Shown here one piece after another: positions 1-9,706 of a DNA stretch of 39,571 bases. Origin of the DNA: Candidatus Omnitrophota bacterium (GTDB lineage Bacteria; Omnitrophota; Gorgyraeia; Zapsychrales; Fredricksoniimonadaceae). Location: positions 1-39,571 of the forward strand of contig JAKFXC010000098.1 in the NCBI GenBank assembly GCA_021731625.1. Reading direction: 5' to 3'. Position 1 is the first letter of the stretch. Every line of letters starts with the position of its first letter. Made by a program: the position numbers and the translations under genes. The notes under the pieces are model-generated. The model was given only the letters and a program-made list of their open reading frames with translations, did no database searches and was not told the DNA's origin.

Positions 1-147
1 TGAAAATAAACTCAAGAAAATTTTCAGATTGGCTAACAAACCATACAAGGATGGGTAACATTACTTTTGAGGCATGGCTCCCACAAATTCGCCCCACAGG
101 GTAACATTTACTTATGAGTCAACTGTCAAAGCCTTTTAGAGACTTAG

Positions 148-176
148 TTGCAAAAATGGCGTCGATCAGGTAGACT
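148..176 (+). promoter_or_regulatory. Putative sigma70-like promoter TTGCAA-N17-TAGACT, ending 6 nt before the ATG at 183
   Basis: Hexamer spacing read directly from sequence. Confidence 0.5.
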
Positions 177-182
177 TTCCTC

Positions 183-3100
183 ATGATCAAAAGCAGTATT
201 TCAGCCGTGATTTTATTGGCTTTCGTGACAAACACAATGCCTCTGGGCCATGCCCAGGGCATCTCGGATCTACCGGTTCCAGGGGCCATGGTCAACTTAA
301 GCCCTGCCTATGAACCGGTGCTGATCAAGGGATTAAAGGTCGACCTGCAGGACCCCTTTAACTTTGATTTTATTGTCGACACCGGCCACACCGGCTTAAG
401 CCCCGCCGACCCCTTATTAAAGGAAGAGTCCCGTAAATTAATCAAATACTTTTTGGCGGCCATCACCCTGCCGGAGAAGGATTTATGGGTCAACCTTTCT
501 CCCTATGAAAAAGACCGCATGATCCCCGAGAATCTGGGGCAGACCGAAATGGGCCGCGACTTGCTGGCTCAGGACTACATTTTGAAACAATTGACCGCTT
601 CGCTGATTTATCCAGAAAAAGAGCTGGGCAAAGCATTTTGGGACCGGGTCTACGGCAAGGCCCGGCAGGTCTACGGCAGTGCCGAGGTCCCGGTCAATAC
701 CTTTCATAAAGTCTGGATTGTGGCGGAACGGGCGGATGTGTTTGAAAAAGCGGGGGCCGCGTATGTGACTGGGGCGCATTTGAAAGTCATGATGGACGAG
801 GACTATCTGGCACTGACTAGGAACGCCACCGGCGCAATCCCCTTAAGCGCTACGGCTGCCTCCCAAGTCATGCGCCAAATTGTCCTCCCGGAAATCGAAA
901 AGGAAGTCAACTTTGGCAAGAATTTTGCGCCTTTGCGGCAGATGTTTTATGCCATGATTCTATCCAGCTGGTACAAAATGGCGCTCAAAGACAGTATCCT
1001 CAGCCAAATTTACGGCAATCAGTCCAAAGTCAAAGCCGGTGTCAACGCCCCCAATCCTGTGGAGACCGCCCAAATTTTTGAACGGTATCTTGCGGCCTAT
1101 AAAAAAGGGGTGTTTAACTATATCAAAGAAGACCTGGACAAAACTCGCCATACGCCGGTGCCTAGAAAATATTTTTCCGGCGGGGCCAATCTGGCCATGC
1201 TGGCCAAGACCCAGGTCCTGCGGCGCCAGCGGGCGGCGGGGGTGTTTCCGCAAAGCGGGCGTTTGATTTCTATCAATACGAAATTACTTTTGGCCAATGA
1301 CCTGGCCATGGCCAAGGGCTCGGATGATTTGAGCAGACTGCTGGACGACGTCCAGGCTAAGATCGCGGCCCCGCAACAAGACGAGTTAGTCACCCTGCTT
1401 GCGGATTTGAGGCAGGCCTTGGCTGCCAAGTACCCAGGCGCGGCCCGCCGGATCAACGGTTATATGGACCAAATTTATACCCTCATCGGGGAGGAGTTTG
1501 CACCATTGGTGCAGGATTTGAGGAAAAAGCTAAGGCAAGAGGGCAGTGATGCGATCGAAGAGGAATTTGATTATCTGTTTTTAGCGCAATTGGATTTTTT
1601 GCAGAACATAATAGAAAATCAAGACGCTAAGGACGTAGTGGGGATATTTCACCAAATCGCCGTGGCCATCAAGCAGGGGGTTTTTCGTGGCCGGGAATAT
1701 GATTGGGCAGATTTTTTTGACAATTTTATTGTTAATGCCCCTATGGCCCTGCTTGTTTTGTTGAATTTTGAAAGAGAAATTCCGGCAAAACAGCGTTTTT
1801 CCGGCAAAGTGGTCATGGCATTGTTGGAGGGTTCGCAAAATGAGCTTGCGTTTCGGACCCGATTAGAGAGTTACCACAGGATCCGCTTAGCACACCGGGA
1901 CTTTTCTCCAGACAACATCCTGAAGCGGGTCAATGAGATGAGCGGCCGCGAATTAAGCCGCAAGGACTACCGTCCCGTTAGTAAAATGAGAGAGCATGCG
2001 ATGATCGCCGCACCTGTGAAGGACAACCGCCATGCCGATAGCCCCACTACGAAGGGCTATTCTAGGAAGGGATCCTCGGAGGCTGGTGAAGGACCGGATG
2101 CTGACTTTGACGATGCCATGACCACGGAAGGTTTATCGAAGGAAAAAATCAAATGGCTCGAGATAGGCCAAGAATATTATCCGTCGGTGGATGTTAAGCA
2201 TGTTCTCAAGCAGGTCAATAAGGCAACCACGAATCCAGGCATTATTAATATGGAAACAGGTAGTGTTCGTGGGGGTGTGATCCCCGTGCTGGCTGTGGCG
2301 CCGGCGGCCCTTACAGAGTATGAACGCGAGATATTGACCGCGCTCGTAGAACACAGGCTGTTTCCCAAGGGACTTGACGGGTTAGTCGAAGGGTTAGTAC
2401 CGGATTTTTTTAAATTGCATATTGTCTCAACCACTCAGGGGTCTTTTTGGGTCATGTCATTTAAGAGGAGCCCTCTTTCTGAAGCTGAAGCAAGGTTATT
2501 GGAACGTAAATTTGCGGTGGTCAAGGAACGCTACCAGAAGTTGTTCCGTGCTCTTCCAGACCCGGCTATGGCGTCAGAACTCCCAGGACCCGCCGACATT
2601 CAAGCGGCGGCTTGGAAAAGGTCCATAGGGGGTTTCAGACCGTGGGCCTGGAAAAAATTCACTCAACCAGATTTTCTCGAGGCCTATATAAAAATGGTCA
2701 ATTCCAAAGCTGCGGAACTGGGGGACATCGGCAGAATTAGGCAATTAATTCATAAGATTGCTAACGATGACAACTATGGTAAATTTGGTGGCCCGGGCCG
2801 TACGCACAATTGGACGGCCTTTATGACAAAATTTAACCGACCGAGAGACTTAGAAGACGTGCTGGAAGCCATTGTCACATTTGAAACAAACCAGACGGGG
2901 CATCAGTATAGCATTGACTTTCCCGAGGTTGAGCGTATTGTCATGGACGCCGAAAATGTCACGCAAGCCATGGCCCGTCTGGCTTTGCTGAACGCTGATC
3001 TTATGGGCAATTCTCGCCAAAGGTACAGCTACGAAGCGTTCATGGACAAACACCACTTCACAGCTTCGACCGGCCGCGAACCGGCCATGATTGCCGGTGA

Positions 3101-3290
3101 ATTTGACCCCGGCGGTATTGATTTAAACCGCGCCCGCATGCAGCTTAATGTGCAGAAGCAAGGCGCCGGGGTGCCCCGCCCATTTGACCCCATCATGCTG
3201 GAAAACATGCGCAAAGACCTCAAAGGCATGGATTTCGAGATCCGCAGCATGGCTCCCGTGGTTGATTTGCCCATGTTCATGGGTGTGTGA
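183..3290 (+). CDS. Secreted lineage-specific large protein of unknown function (Omnitrophota-type), paralog of 33515-36263
   Basis: 1035-aa ORF; N-terminal hydrophobic signal peptide (MIKSSISAVILLAFVTNTMPLGHAQG); block LSPAYEPVLIKGLKVDLQDPFNFDFIVDTGHTGL...KLIKYFLAAITLPEKDLWVNLSPYEKDR..GQTEMGRDLLAQDYILKQLTASLIYPE; C-terminal EFDPGGIDLNRARMQLNVQ motif; aligns by eye with the second copy in the window. Confidence 0.85.
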   Translation: MIKSSISAVILLAFVTNTMPLGHAQGISDLPVPGAMVNLSPAYEPVLIKGLKVDLQDPFNFDFIVDTGHTGLSPADPLLKEESRKLIKYFLAAITLPEKDLWVNLSPYEKDRMIPENLGQTEMGRDLLAQDYILKQLTASLIYPEKELGKAFWDRVYGKARQVYGSAEVPVNTFHKVWIVAERADVFEKAGAAYVTGAHLKVMMDEDYLALTRNATGAIPLSATAASQVMRQIVLPEIEKEVNFGKNFAPLRQMFYAMILSSWYKMALKDSILSQIYGNQSKVKAGVNAPNPVETAQIFERYLAAYKKGVFNYIKEDLDKTRHTPVPRKYFSGGANLAMLAKTQVLRRQRAAGVFPQSGRLISINTKLLLANDLAMAKGSDDLSRLLDDVQAKIAAPQQDELVTLLADLRQALAAKYPGAARRINGYMDQIYTLIGEEFAPLVQDLRKKLRQEGSDAIEEEFDYLFLAQLDFLQNIIENQDAKDVVGIFHQIAVAIKQGVFRGREYDWADFFDNFIVNAPMALLVLLNFEREIPAKQRFSGKVVMALLEGSQNELAFRTRLESYHRIRLAHRDFSPDNILKRVNEMSGRELSRKDYRPVSKMREHAMIAAPVKDNRHADSPTTKGYSRKGSSEAGEGPDADFDDAMTTEGLSKEKIKWLEIGQEYYPSVDVKHVLKQVNKATTNPGIINMETGSVRGGVIPVLAVAPAALTEYEREILTALVEHRLFPKGLDGLVEGLVPDFFKLHIVSTTQGSFWVMSFKRSPLSEAEARLLERKFAVVKERYQKLFRALPDPAMASELPGPADIQAAAWKRSIGGFRPWAWKKFTQPDFLEAYIKMVNSKAAELGDIGRIRQLIHKIANDDNYGKFGGPGRTHNWTAFMTKFNRPRDLEDVLEAIVTFETNQTGHQYSIDFPEVERIVMDAENVTQAMARLALLNADLMGNSRQRYSYEAFMDKHHFTASTGREPAMIAGEFDPGGIDLNRARMQLNVQKQGAGVPRPFDPIMLENMRKDLKGMDFEIRSMAPVVDLPMFMGV

Positions 3291-3307
3291 TCTAGCCAAT
3301 TCATTGC

Positions 3308-3336
3308 TTGATATCGCGGCTTAATAAATATATAAT
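3308..3336 (+). promoter_or_regulatory. Putative promoter TTGATA-N17-TATAAT upstream of the trxA-panD-def-lipA run
   Basis: Near-consensus -35, exact -10, 17-nt spacer. Confidence 0.65.
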
Positions 3337-3346
3337 TACTTAAAAG

Positions 3347-3368
3347 TCCCACGGTCGATGCCGTGGGA
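3347..3368 (+). terminator. Perfect 8-bp hairpin TCCCACGG-TCGATG-CCGTGGGA followed by a T-rich tract (terminator or 5'UTR stem-loop/attenuator)
   Basis: Perfect inverted repeat followed by TTGTGTTTTGTTT. Confidence 0.65.
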
Positions 3369-3395
3369 TTGTGTTTTGTTTAGAAAGGAAACCCT

Positions 3396-3719
3396 ATGGG
3401 CGCCTTAAAGTTAGACGCAGCCAATTTTGAGCAGGAAGTATTAAAATCACCCACGCCGGTGTTGGTGGATTTCTGGGCGGAGTGGTGCGGGCCTTGCCGG
3501 GCCATTTCTGGGATCATCGATGAGCTTTCGACTGAAATGCAGGGAAAATTAAAGGTGGCTAAGCTCAACGTGGATGACCTGCCGGAATTGGCTGGAGAGT
3601 ACAATGTGATGTCCATTCCCACCATGTTGGTCTTTAAAGGCGGCAAACCGGTGGACCAGATCATCGGCGCCATGCCCAAGGAAAAATTGCTGGCCAAACT
3701 TAAAGTCCACGTAAGCTGA
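3396..3719 (+). CDS. trxA: Thioredoxin
   Basis: WAEWCGPCRAISGIIDELS active site and IPTMLVFKGGKPVDQIIGA; upstream AAAGGAA SD. Confidence 0.95.
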   Translation: MGALKLDAANFEQEVLKSPTPVLVDFWAEWCGPCRAISGIIDELSTEMQGKLKVAKLNVDDLPELAGEYNVMSIPTMLVFKGGKPVDQIIGAMPKEKLLAKLKVHVS

Positions 3720-3729
3720 AAGGGTATTG

Positions 3730-4086
3730 ATGCTTATTGAAGTTTTGAAATCCAAGATCGGACATGCCTCGGTCACCCAGGCAGAGTTGCATTACGAAGG
3801 CAGCATCACCATTGATGCCAACTTAATTAAGGCCGTGGGCATCATTCCGGGCGAAAAGGTGCAGGTGCTCAATGAAAATACCGGCTCCCGCCTGGAAACC
3901 TACGTGATTGCCGGCAACCCGGGCTCCGGAGAGATTTGTTTAAACGGCCCGGCAGCCCGCCATGGCTATATCGGCGATCGGTTGATTATTTTAAGCTACG
4001 CGCAGTGCGAGCCGCAAGAGGCCAGGCGTCTTCAGCCCCAAATCATTTATCTGGACAAAAGTAATAAAATAAAAAAAAGTAAATAG
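3730..4086 (+). CDS. panD: Aspartate 1-decarboxylase
   Basis: MLIEVLKSKIGHASVTQAELHYEGSITID...NGPAARHGYIGDRLIILSYA pattern with GSI processing site; start 3727 or 3730. Confidence 0.93.
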   Translation: MLIEVLKSKIGHASVTQAELHYEGSITIDANLIKAVGIIPGEKVQVLNENTGSRLETYVIAGNPGSGEICLNGPAARHGYIGDRLIILSYAQCEPQEARRLQPQIIYLDKSNKIKKSK

Positions 4087-4089
4087 GGT

Positions 4090-4623
4090 ATGTTAGGTTC
4101 CTTAAAAGTCAGACTGCTTGGCGATGCCTGCCTGCGGGCCAAATCCAAACCGGTCAAATCGGTTGGAGCGGTGGAGCGGATGCTGATTGCCTCCCTGTTT
4201 GAGACCCTGCAATCGCAGAAAGGCATTGGACTGGCGGCGCCGCAAGTGGGCATCAATGAGCAAATTTTTATCGTCGATACCGGCAAGGACACCTTTGCGG
4301 TCATTAACCCTAAAATTCTAAAGAGCATCGGCAGCGAGGTCATGGAAGAAGGGTGTTTAAGCATCCCGAACCTGCAGCTTAACATCAAACGGGCCAAGTC
4401 CATCGAAGTGAGTTTTATCGACGAAAGCAATCATCCGGTGCGGGCCCACTTAACCGGGCTGGCGGCGCGGGTGTTTCAACACGAATATGACCACGTGCAG
4501 GGCAAGTTGATCATCGATTATTTGCCGGCGGCAGAACAGAAAAAAATCCTGAAACTGATTAAAGACGGCGTGTACATCGGAAAGACCAAGGAGCATGCGC
4601 AAGTTAGCGCCGGAAAAATTTGA
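4090..4623 (+). CDS. def: Peptide deformylase
   Basis: GIGLAAPQVG, EEGCLSIP and QHEYDHVQGKL motifs. Confidence 0.95.
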   Translation: MLGSLKVRLLGDACLRAKSKPVKSVGAVERMLIASLFETLQSQKGIGLAAPQVGINEQIFIVDTGKDTFAVINPKILKSIGSEVMEEGCLSIPNLQLNIKRAKSIEVSFIDESNHPVRAHLTGLAARVFQHEYDHVQGKLIIDYLPAAEQKKILKLIKDGVYIGKTKEHAQVSAGKI

Positions 4624-5497
4624 AAGCGGGTTAGTCAAGCTGCCAGCCTGGTTTCACCAGGACTTGCCGGACATGCCCAAGATCAAGGCCATGAAAGAGG
4701 CCCTGCGCGGGGCGCATCTGCACACCGTTTGCGAAAGTGCGCATTGCCCGAACATGGGGCAGTGCTGGGGGCAGGGGGTGGCCACATTTATGATTTTAGG
4801 CGGCACCTGCACGCGGGCCTGCCGTTTTTGCGCGGTGCCGGCCGGCCATGCCGAGGCCGTTGATCCACACGAGCCGCAGCAGGTGGCGCAGGCGGTTGCC
4901 CGTCTGGGACTCAGCTATGTGGTGGTGACATCCGTCGCCCGTGATGATCTTCCTGATGAGGGGGCTGGACATTTTGTGGCGACTATCCAGGCGATCCGGG
5001 CCTTGCAGCGCAATGTGAAGGTTGAGACGCTCATCCCGGATTTTTCGGCTAAAGAAGAGTCGTTGATGGCGCTTAGCGCGGCAGCACCGGAGGTGCTCAG
5101 CCATAATATCGAATGCGTGCGCCGCATATCACCGGCCATCCGGCCCCAGGCCGCCCATGACCGGTCGTTGCACGTGTTGCGCCGTTTTCGCGCATTGACC
5201 AGCGGGGTTTTTATCAAATCGTCCTTCATGGTGGGTTTGGGGGAGAGCGAGCTGGAAGTCATGGGGCTGATGCGCGAGCTTAAAAGTGCCGGCTGCCAGA
5301 TTTTGACCATCGGCCAGTATTTGGCCCCCAGTCAAAAGAGGCGGCATGTGCCCGTCGAGCGGTTTGTGACGCCGGAAGAATTTGAACGCTGGCGCACGAT
5401 CGGCCTGGACATGGGTTTTAATTATGTGGAGAGCGGCCCCTTGGTCAGGAGTTCTTTTATCGCCGAGAAAGGCTATCGGGAGGCCCTCAAATCATGA
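4595..5497 (+). CDS. lipA: Lipoyl synthase
   Basis: CESAHCPNMGQCW auxiliary-cluster motif, CTRACRFC radical-SAM motif, C-terminal RSSF. Confidence 0.95.
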   Translation: MRKLAPEKFESGLVKLPAWFHQDLPDMPKIKAMKEALRGAHLHTVCESAHCPNMGQCWGQGVATFMILGGTCTRACRFCAVPAGHAEAVDPHEPQQVAQAVARLGLSYVVVTSVARDDLPDEGAGHFVATIQAIRALQRNVKVETLIPDFSAKEESLMALSAAAPEVLSHNIECVRRISPAIRPQAAHDRSLHVLRRFRALTSGVFIKSSFMVGLGESELEVMGLMRELKSAGCQILTIGQYLAPSQKRRHVPVERFVTPEEFERWRTIGLDMGFNYVESGPLVRSSFIAEKGYREALKS

Positions 5498-6489
5498 AGG
5501 AGCACCTGAAAAATTTTTATTCCTTTTTTTTGCGGTTCGGCATCAGCGGCATTCTTTTGGTGTGGATTTTCACCCACCTTGATTTTCAAGAGATCTGGAT
5601 GGTCATCAAAGGGGCGGACGCCAATTACATCATTGCCGCCGGCCTGGTTTTTTTCGCGATCAACTTCTTGATTTTATGGCGGTGGATGATTGTCATGAAG
5701 GCCCTGGATTTGAAATTCCATTGGAAGAGCGCCTTTCGCTGGTTTTTCTTTGGCCTGTTTTGGAATTTATGCCTACCCACCTCTGTCGGGGGAGATGTGA
5801 TCAAAGGCTTAGGCCTGTCCAAGGAGACCAAGCACAAGCCCAAGGTGTTCGCTTCCATTGTGCTGGATCGCCTTTCCGGTTTTAGTGGGATCGTGATCAT
5901 GTCCGGCTTGGCATTTGTGGGCGGACGGAGCGTCATCGAGAATCCCTGGATCATTGCCTCCATCGCTGCCATGGCCGCAGTTTCCTTGGTCCTGGTGATT
6001 GTGCTGTTTAACCACCGCGTGTTTTCCTGGGTCACCAAGGTGTTTTCGTTATGGCCGAAGGTCACGACGGCATTGATGAGCCTGCATTACGACATTGTGT
6101 TGATGAAAGGCAGGCAGAAAGAAACCGTATATATCATTTTGATATCCATCGCCGCGCAGGTCATGTTGGCCTTCGTCTTTTATTTGACCGCCAAAGGACT
6201 GCATCAAGACTTGCCTTTTAAATATTTTATTATTTTTTCTCCCCTGGTATGTGTGGCAACGGCCTTGCCTTCGATTGGCGGCCTGGGGATACGAGAGTAC
6301 AGCTGGGCCCATTTGTTGTTTGCCGTCGGAGTGGCCAAAGAAATAGGGGTGGGGTTGGCCATCATCAACTCTGGGTTTATGTACATGGTGGGCATCTTGA
6401 TGGGCGGGCTCCTTTATGTCATTGCATTATCTTCTGGACGGGTACAATATCGTCAAGCAAGCGCCCCGCACCTCCGGCCTCACCCTTGA
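5494..6489 (+). CDS. UPF0104 / lysylphosphatidylglycerol synthase TM-domain family membrane protein
   Basis: Multi-TM protein; PTSVGGDVIKGLGLS and LPSIGGLGIREYSW motifs. Confidence 0.85.
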   Translation: MKEHLKNFYSFFLRFGISGILLVWIFTHLDFQEIWMVIKGADANYIIAAGLVFFAINFLILWRWMIVMKALDLKFHWKSAFRWFFFGLFWNLCLPTSVGGDVIKGLGLSKETKHKPKVFASIVLDRLSGFSGIVIMSGLAFVGGRSVIENPWIIASIAAMAAVSLVLVIVLFNHRVFSWVTKVFSLWPKVTTALMSLHYDIVLMKGRQKETVYIILISIAAQVMLAFVFYLTAKGLHQDLPFKYFIIFSPLVCVATALPSIGGLGIREYSWAHLLFAVGVAKEIGVGLAIINSGFMYMVGILMGGLLYVIALSSGRVQYRQASAPHLRPHP

Positions 6490-6922
6490 AGAGGGGCGGC
6501 AGCGGTTGCTCTCCTGGATCGACCAGTGTCGGCCGCAGGGCAGTGCACGCAACACTGTTACCGTGGTCTTCGACGGTGACAAAGGCCTGGGCACACATGC
6601 CGGGACTGCAGGCCCCCAAGCGTCGCTCGCCAGCGGACGGGTCATTTTTACCCACGGAGAAAGCGCCGACGACTACATTAAAGCGGAGGTGGAAAAAGCT
6701 GGCAATAAGAAAAGATGTGTGGTGGTCAGCGATGATAAAGATGTGCGGCTGTACACGCGGGCGCTGGGGGCCCAGGTGGTGCGGGTCAAAGAATTTGCGG
6801 GGGATTTATTCGGGAAGCCAAAGGTCCCGGGAAAATCAGGCGTCACTCCCGACGGTAAACACGTTTCTCTGAGCCAGGCGCACAAAATCAACAAAGAACT
6901 GGAAAAGATCTGGCTTAAATGA
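6416..6922 (+). CDS. NYN-domain (YacP-like) RNase-fold protein
   Basis: Start HYLLDGYNIV, VVFDGDKG, SADDYIK, VVVSDDKDVR; overlaps the upstream gene by 74 nt. Confidence 0.88.
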   Translation: MSLHYLLDGYNIVKQAPRTSGLTLEEGRQRLLSWIDQCRPQGSARNTVTVVFDGDKGLGTHAGTAGPQASLASGRVIFTHGESADDYIKAEVEKAGNKKRCVVVSDDKDVRLYTRALGAQVVRVKEFAGDLFGKPKVPGKSGVTPDGKHVSLSQAHKINKELEKIWLK

Positions 6923-7689
6923 TTAAAATCATTAAAAATATGGGCGAGCGTGCGGCCTTCATCGGCGAAGCCATATTTTTTCTGGGCAGTATCGTTAAAG
7001 AAATTTTTCGGGGCCGCATCCGTTGGAATGAAGTGCTGGTGCAGATGTACGACCAGGGCGTGCGGTCGATTTTGATTGTGGTGTTGACGTCGCTGGCCTC
7101 CGGGATGGTTTTAGGTTTGCAAGGGTACATCACCCTGCAGCGGTTTGGGGCCAAGGAATTCATTGCCCGGTTGGTGGTGTTGTCGCTCGTCAGGGAGCTG
7201 AGTCCGGTGTTTACCGCGCTCATTTTTTCCGGTAAAGCCGGTGCCGGCATGACCGCCGCTTTAGGTACCATGAACACCAACGACCAGATCCAGGCCACCC
7301 GGGCCATGGGGGTCAACCCCATCGAATTCTTGGTGGTCCCGCGCTTTTTGGCCTGTGTGCTGGTGATGCCGGTGCTGGTCGTCATCTCTGAGATCGTTGG
7401 TATTCTCGGTGGGTATTTGATCGCGGTGAACGAAGCGAATTTGCCCGGCGTGTTTTATATCCGGGAAACCATCCAGTCGGTCACGTTCATCGATTTTTTA
7501 AGCGGGTACATCAAAGTCTTTTTTTTCTCGATCATTGTGGCCTGGATCTGCTGCTACCAGGGTTTTTATACCACCGGTGGTTCGCAGGGGGTGGGGCGGT
7601 TCACCACCAATGCCGTGGCGTATTCTTACATCAGCATCATTGTGTCCAACGTGGTGTTAACGAAAATTATTTTAACCTTATGGGGTTAA
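6919..7689 (+). CDS. mlaE: MlaE-family ABC lipid-transport permease
   Basis: GTMNTNDQIQATRAMGVNPIEFLVVPRFLA and YQGFYTTGGSQGVGRFTTNAVAYS motifs. Confidence 0.93.
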   Translation: MIKIIKNMGERAAFIGEAIFFLGSIVKEIFRGRIRWNEVLVQMYDQGVRSILIVVLTSLASGMVLGLQGYITLQRFGAKEFIARLVVLSLVRELSPVFTALIFSGKAGAGMTAALGTMNTNDQIQATRAMGVNPIEFLVVPRFLACVLVMPVLVVISEIVGILGGYLIAVNEANLPGVFYIRETIQSVTFIDFLSGYIKVFFFSIIVAWICCYQGFYTTGGSQGVGRFTTNAVAYSYISIIVSNVVLTKIILTLWG

Positions 7690-7690
7690 C

Positions 7691-8047
7691 ATGATCAAAT
7701 GTGCAGACGGACGATTCTTGGCGTGCGCAGCGGCAGGGCTCATTTTGACCCTGGGCGGATGCGCGGGTTCCACCCGCGGTAACAGCGGCCAATTGCAAAG
7801 CTATCCGGCCCCGCTCATTGAAGCAGGGTGGATCCGCAACGGCGAGCCCATCATTTATGAGGGGAAAGAATGGTACCCGGCCCGCGACGTGGAAAACCTC
7901 CTGGACAATGAAGTTTTTCAGATCGGGGAATACCGCGGCGTGCAGATCTTTGTGGACAAAATCGACATCAAGCCCTACGAACGGTTGTACACCAAGTTTG
8001 CCAAGGGCAAATACCGCTACTTTCAAAGGCGTCCGGTCCATGATTAA
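7691..8047 (+). CDS. Small putative lipoprotein located between mlaE and mlaF
   Basis: Signal peptide with lipobox-like LTLGGC; 118 aa; no family recognised. Confidence 0.75.
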   Translation: MIKCADGRFLACAAAGLILTLGGCAGSTRGNSGQLQSYPAPLIEAGWIRNGEPIIYEGKEWYPARDVENLLDNEVFQIGEYRGVQIFVDKIDIKPYERLYTKFAKGKYRYFQRRPVHD

Positions 8048-8759
8048 GATGGAAGATGTTTATAAAAAGTTAGGGCAACAGCAGGTGTTGGCGGGCATCA
8101 GCCTGACCATTGCCGAGGGGGAAATTGTGGTCGTGATGGGCCCCAGCGGCACCGGTAAGACCGTGTTGCTCAAACATTTAAACGGCCTGCTGCATCCGGA
8201 CCGCGGCAGGGTGTTTATTGATGGGGTTGACATCAGCCGTTTGAATGACGAAGACCTGCTGGAAGTGCGCAAGCGCATGGGCTATTTGTTTCAGGAAGGT
8301 GCTTTGTACGATTTTATGGACGTGTTTGACAACGTGGCGTTCCCGTTGCGGGAGCACACCGATTGGTCGGAAGAAAAAATCGCCGATCGCGTGCATGAAG
8401 TTTTGGAGATGGTGGACTTGCATGAGGTGGACCGCAAGCTTCCGTCGGAACTTAGCGGCGGCATGAAAAAAAGGGTGGGCCTGGCCCGCGCCATCGTGCT
8501 GGGCGCGAAAATCCTTTTGTGCGATGAGCCCACCACGGGACTCGACTCCATCCACAGCCGGGACATTTCCAAATTGATCCGGGCTGTGGCCCGCAAAATC
8601 AAGGCCACCACGGTCATTACTTCCCACGACATCGCCAATTCCTTCCGGATTGCCGACCGCCTGGTGCTCATCAATGACGGGCACATCTCGGCCATGGGAA
8701 CCAAAGAAGACATGGATTCTAACCCAGACCCATTTGTGCGGGAGTTTATGCATGCCTAA
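8040..8759 (+). CDS. mlaF: MlaF-family ABC transporter ATP-binding protein
   Basis: Walker A GPSGTGKT, signature LSGGMKKRVGLARAI, Walker B ILLCDEPTTGLD; start re-called from ORF start 7818 to MIKMEDVYKK. Confidence 0.93.
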   Translation: MIKMEDVYKKLGQQQVLAGISLTIAEGEIVVVMGPSGTGKTVLLKHLNGLLHPDRGRVFIDGVDISRLNDEDLLEVRKRMGYLFQEGALYDFMDVFDNVAFPLREHTDWSEEKIADRVHEVLEMVDLHEVDRKLPSELSGGMKKRVGLARAIVLGAKILLCDEPTTGLDSIHSRDISKLIRAVARKIKATTVITSHDIANSFRIADRLVLINDGHISAMGTKEDMDSNPDPFVREFMHA

Positions 8760-9366
8760 GGACAATGAACGCCCCATGAACAACCATTACCTGAGGAACA
8801 CCGTCGCCGGCTTGTTTTTCGTCATCGGGCTGGTGTTGATTGCCACCATCGTGTTTTGGATCGGGCTGGAGCGCGGCATGACTCAGCCCAAGTTCCAGGT
8901 CATTGCTCTTTTTAACCAGGTCAGCGGCCTGGTCGAGGGGGCGCCCATCCGCATTTCGGGCATCAATGTGGGGGTCGTCGGCGGGATCAATTTCCTGGAT
9001 GAACCCATTGAGGGGCGCAGTTTAAAAGTCACCATGAATATTTTTAAGAAGTACGAGGTTCAGTTCCGCAAATGCGCGCGCCTGAGCATCAAAACCGAAG
9101 GGGTGCTGGGCCAGAAATTGGTGGAAATCAGCGAAGACCATTCCCGGAAATTTTTTGATGTGACCAAACCGATCATCGGCGAAGACCCCTTAGACGTCGA
9201 GAACATGGCGGCCGTGATTACCCGCACCGCTCTGTCTTTGAAAACGACCAGCGACAATGCGGACAGCGTCATGCTGGACCTTAAAGAGGCGGCCCGCAAG
9301 ACCAAACGCCTCATCAACCGCATTGAGGAGCAGATCATCGCGGGGGATTTGTTTAAGATTTTTTAG
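8752..9366 (+). CDS. mlaD: MlaD-family (MCE domain) protein
   Basis: N-terminal TM, VIALFNQVSGLVEGAPIRISGINVGVVGGI MCE motif; start re-called at 8752 overlapping mlaF. Confidence 0.9.
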   Translation: MPKDNERPMNNHYLRNTVAGLFFVIGLVLIATIVFWIGLERGMTQPKFQVIALFNQVSGLVEGAPIRISGINVGVVGGINFLDEPIEGRSLKVTMNIFKKYEVQFRKCARLSIKTEGVLGQKLVEISEDHSRKFFDVTKPIIGEDPLDVENMAAVITRTALSLKTTSDNADSVMLDLKEAARKTKRLINRIEEQIIAGDLFKIF

Positions 9367-9395
9367 CAACGCACCGGCTCATTGAGGGAGGGTCT

Positions 9396-9689
9396 ATGTT
9401 TGTCCTGGGCAATTTTTTCAGCGCCGCTGCCTATTTGCTGGATATTTTCCTGATGGTCATGAGTTGGCTCATCTTGATCCGGGTGATTATCAGCTGGGTG
9501 AACGCCGATCCGTTTAATCCGCTCGTGCAGTTTTTGCACCGGACCACGGAACCGGTGCTGGAACCCATCCGGCGATTTATGCCGCCGATGGGATTTGATT
9601 TATCACCGCTGATTGTGCTGTTGGTGATTATCTTTTTAAGGAAATTTTTGGTGGCAACTTTATTGGATTTGTCCGTGCGGCTCCAATAA
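9396..9689 (+). CDS. YggT family membrane protein
   Basis: LIRVIISWVNADPFNPLVQFLHRTTEPVLEPIRRFMPPMGFDLSPLIVLLVI. Confidence 0.9.
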   Translation: MFVLGNFFSAAAYLLDIFLMVMSWLILIRVIISWVNADPFNPLVQFLHRTTEPVLEPIRRFMPPMGFDLSPLIVLLVIIFLRKFLVATLLDLSVRLQ

Positions 9690-9706
9690 AGAGCCCAACC
9701 TTATGC

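Noticed and set aside
1893-1922. HRDFSPDNIL in protein 183-3290, resembling a kinase catalytic loop
   Set aside because: No DFG-like motif or hinge-like context follows or precedes it, and the surrounding sequence does not look kinase-like; likely coincidental unless structure prediction shows otherwise.
6249-6872. 207-aa + strand ORF overlapping the UPF0104 and NYN-domain genes
   Set aside because: Alternate frame of two well-supported genes; low-complexity, no recognisable family.
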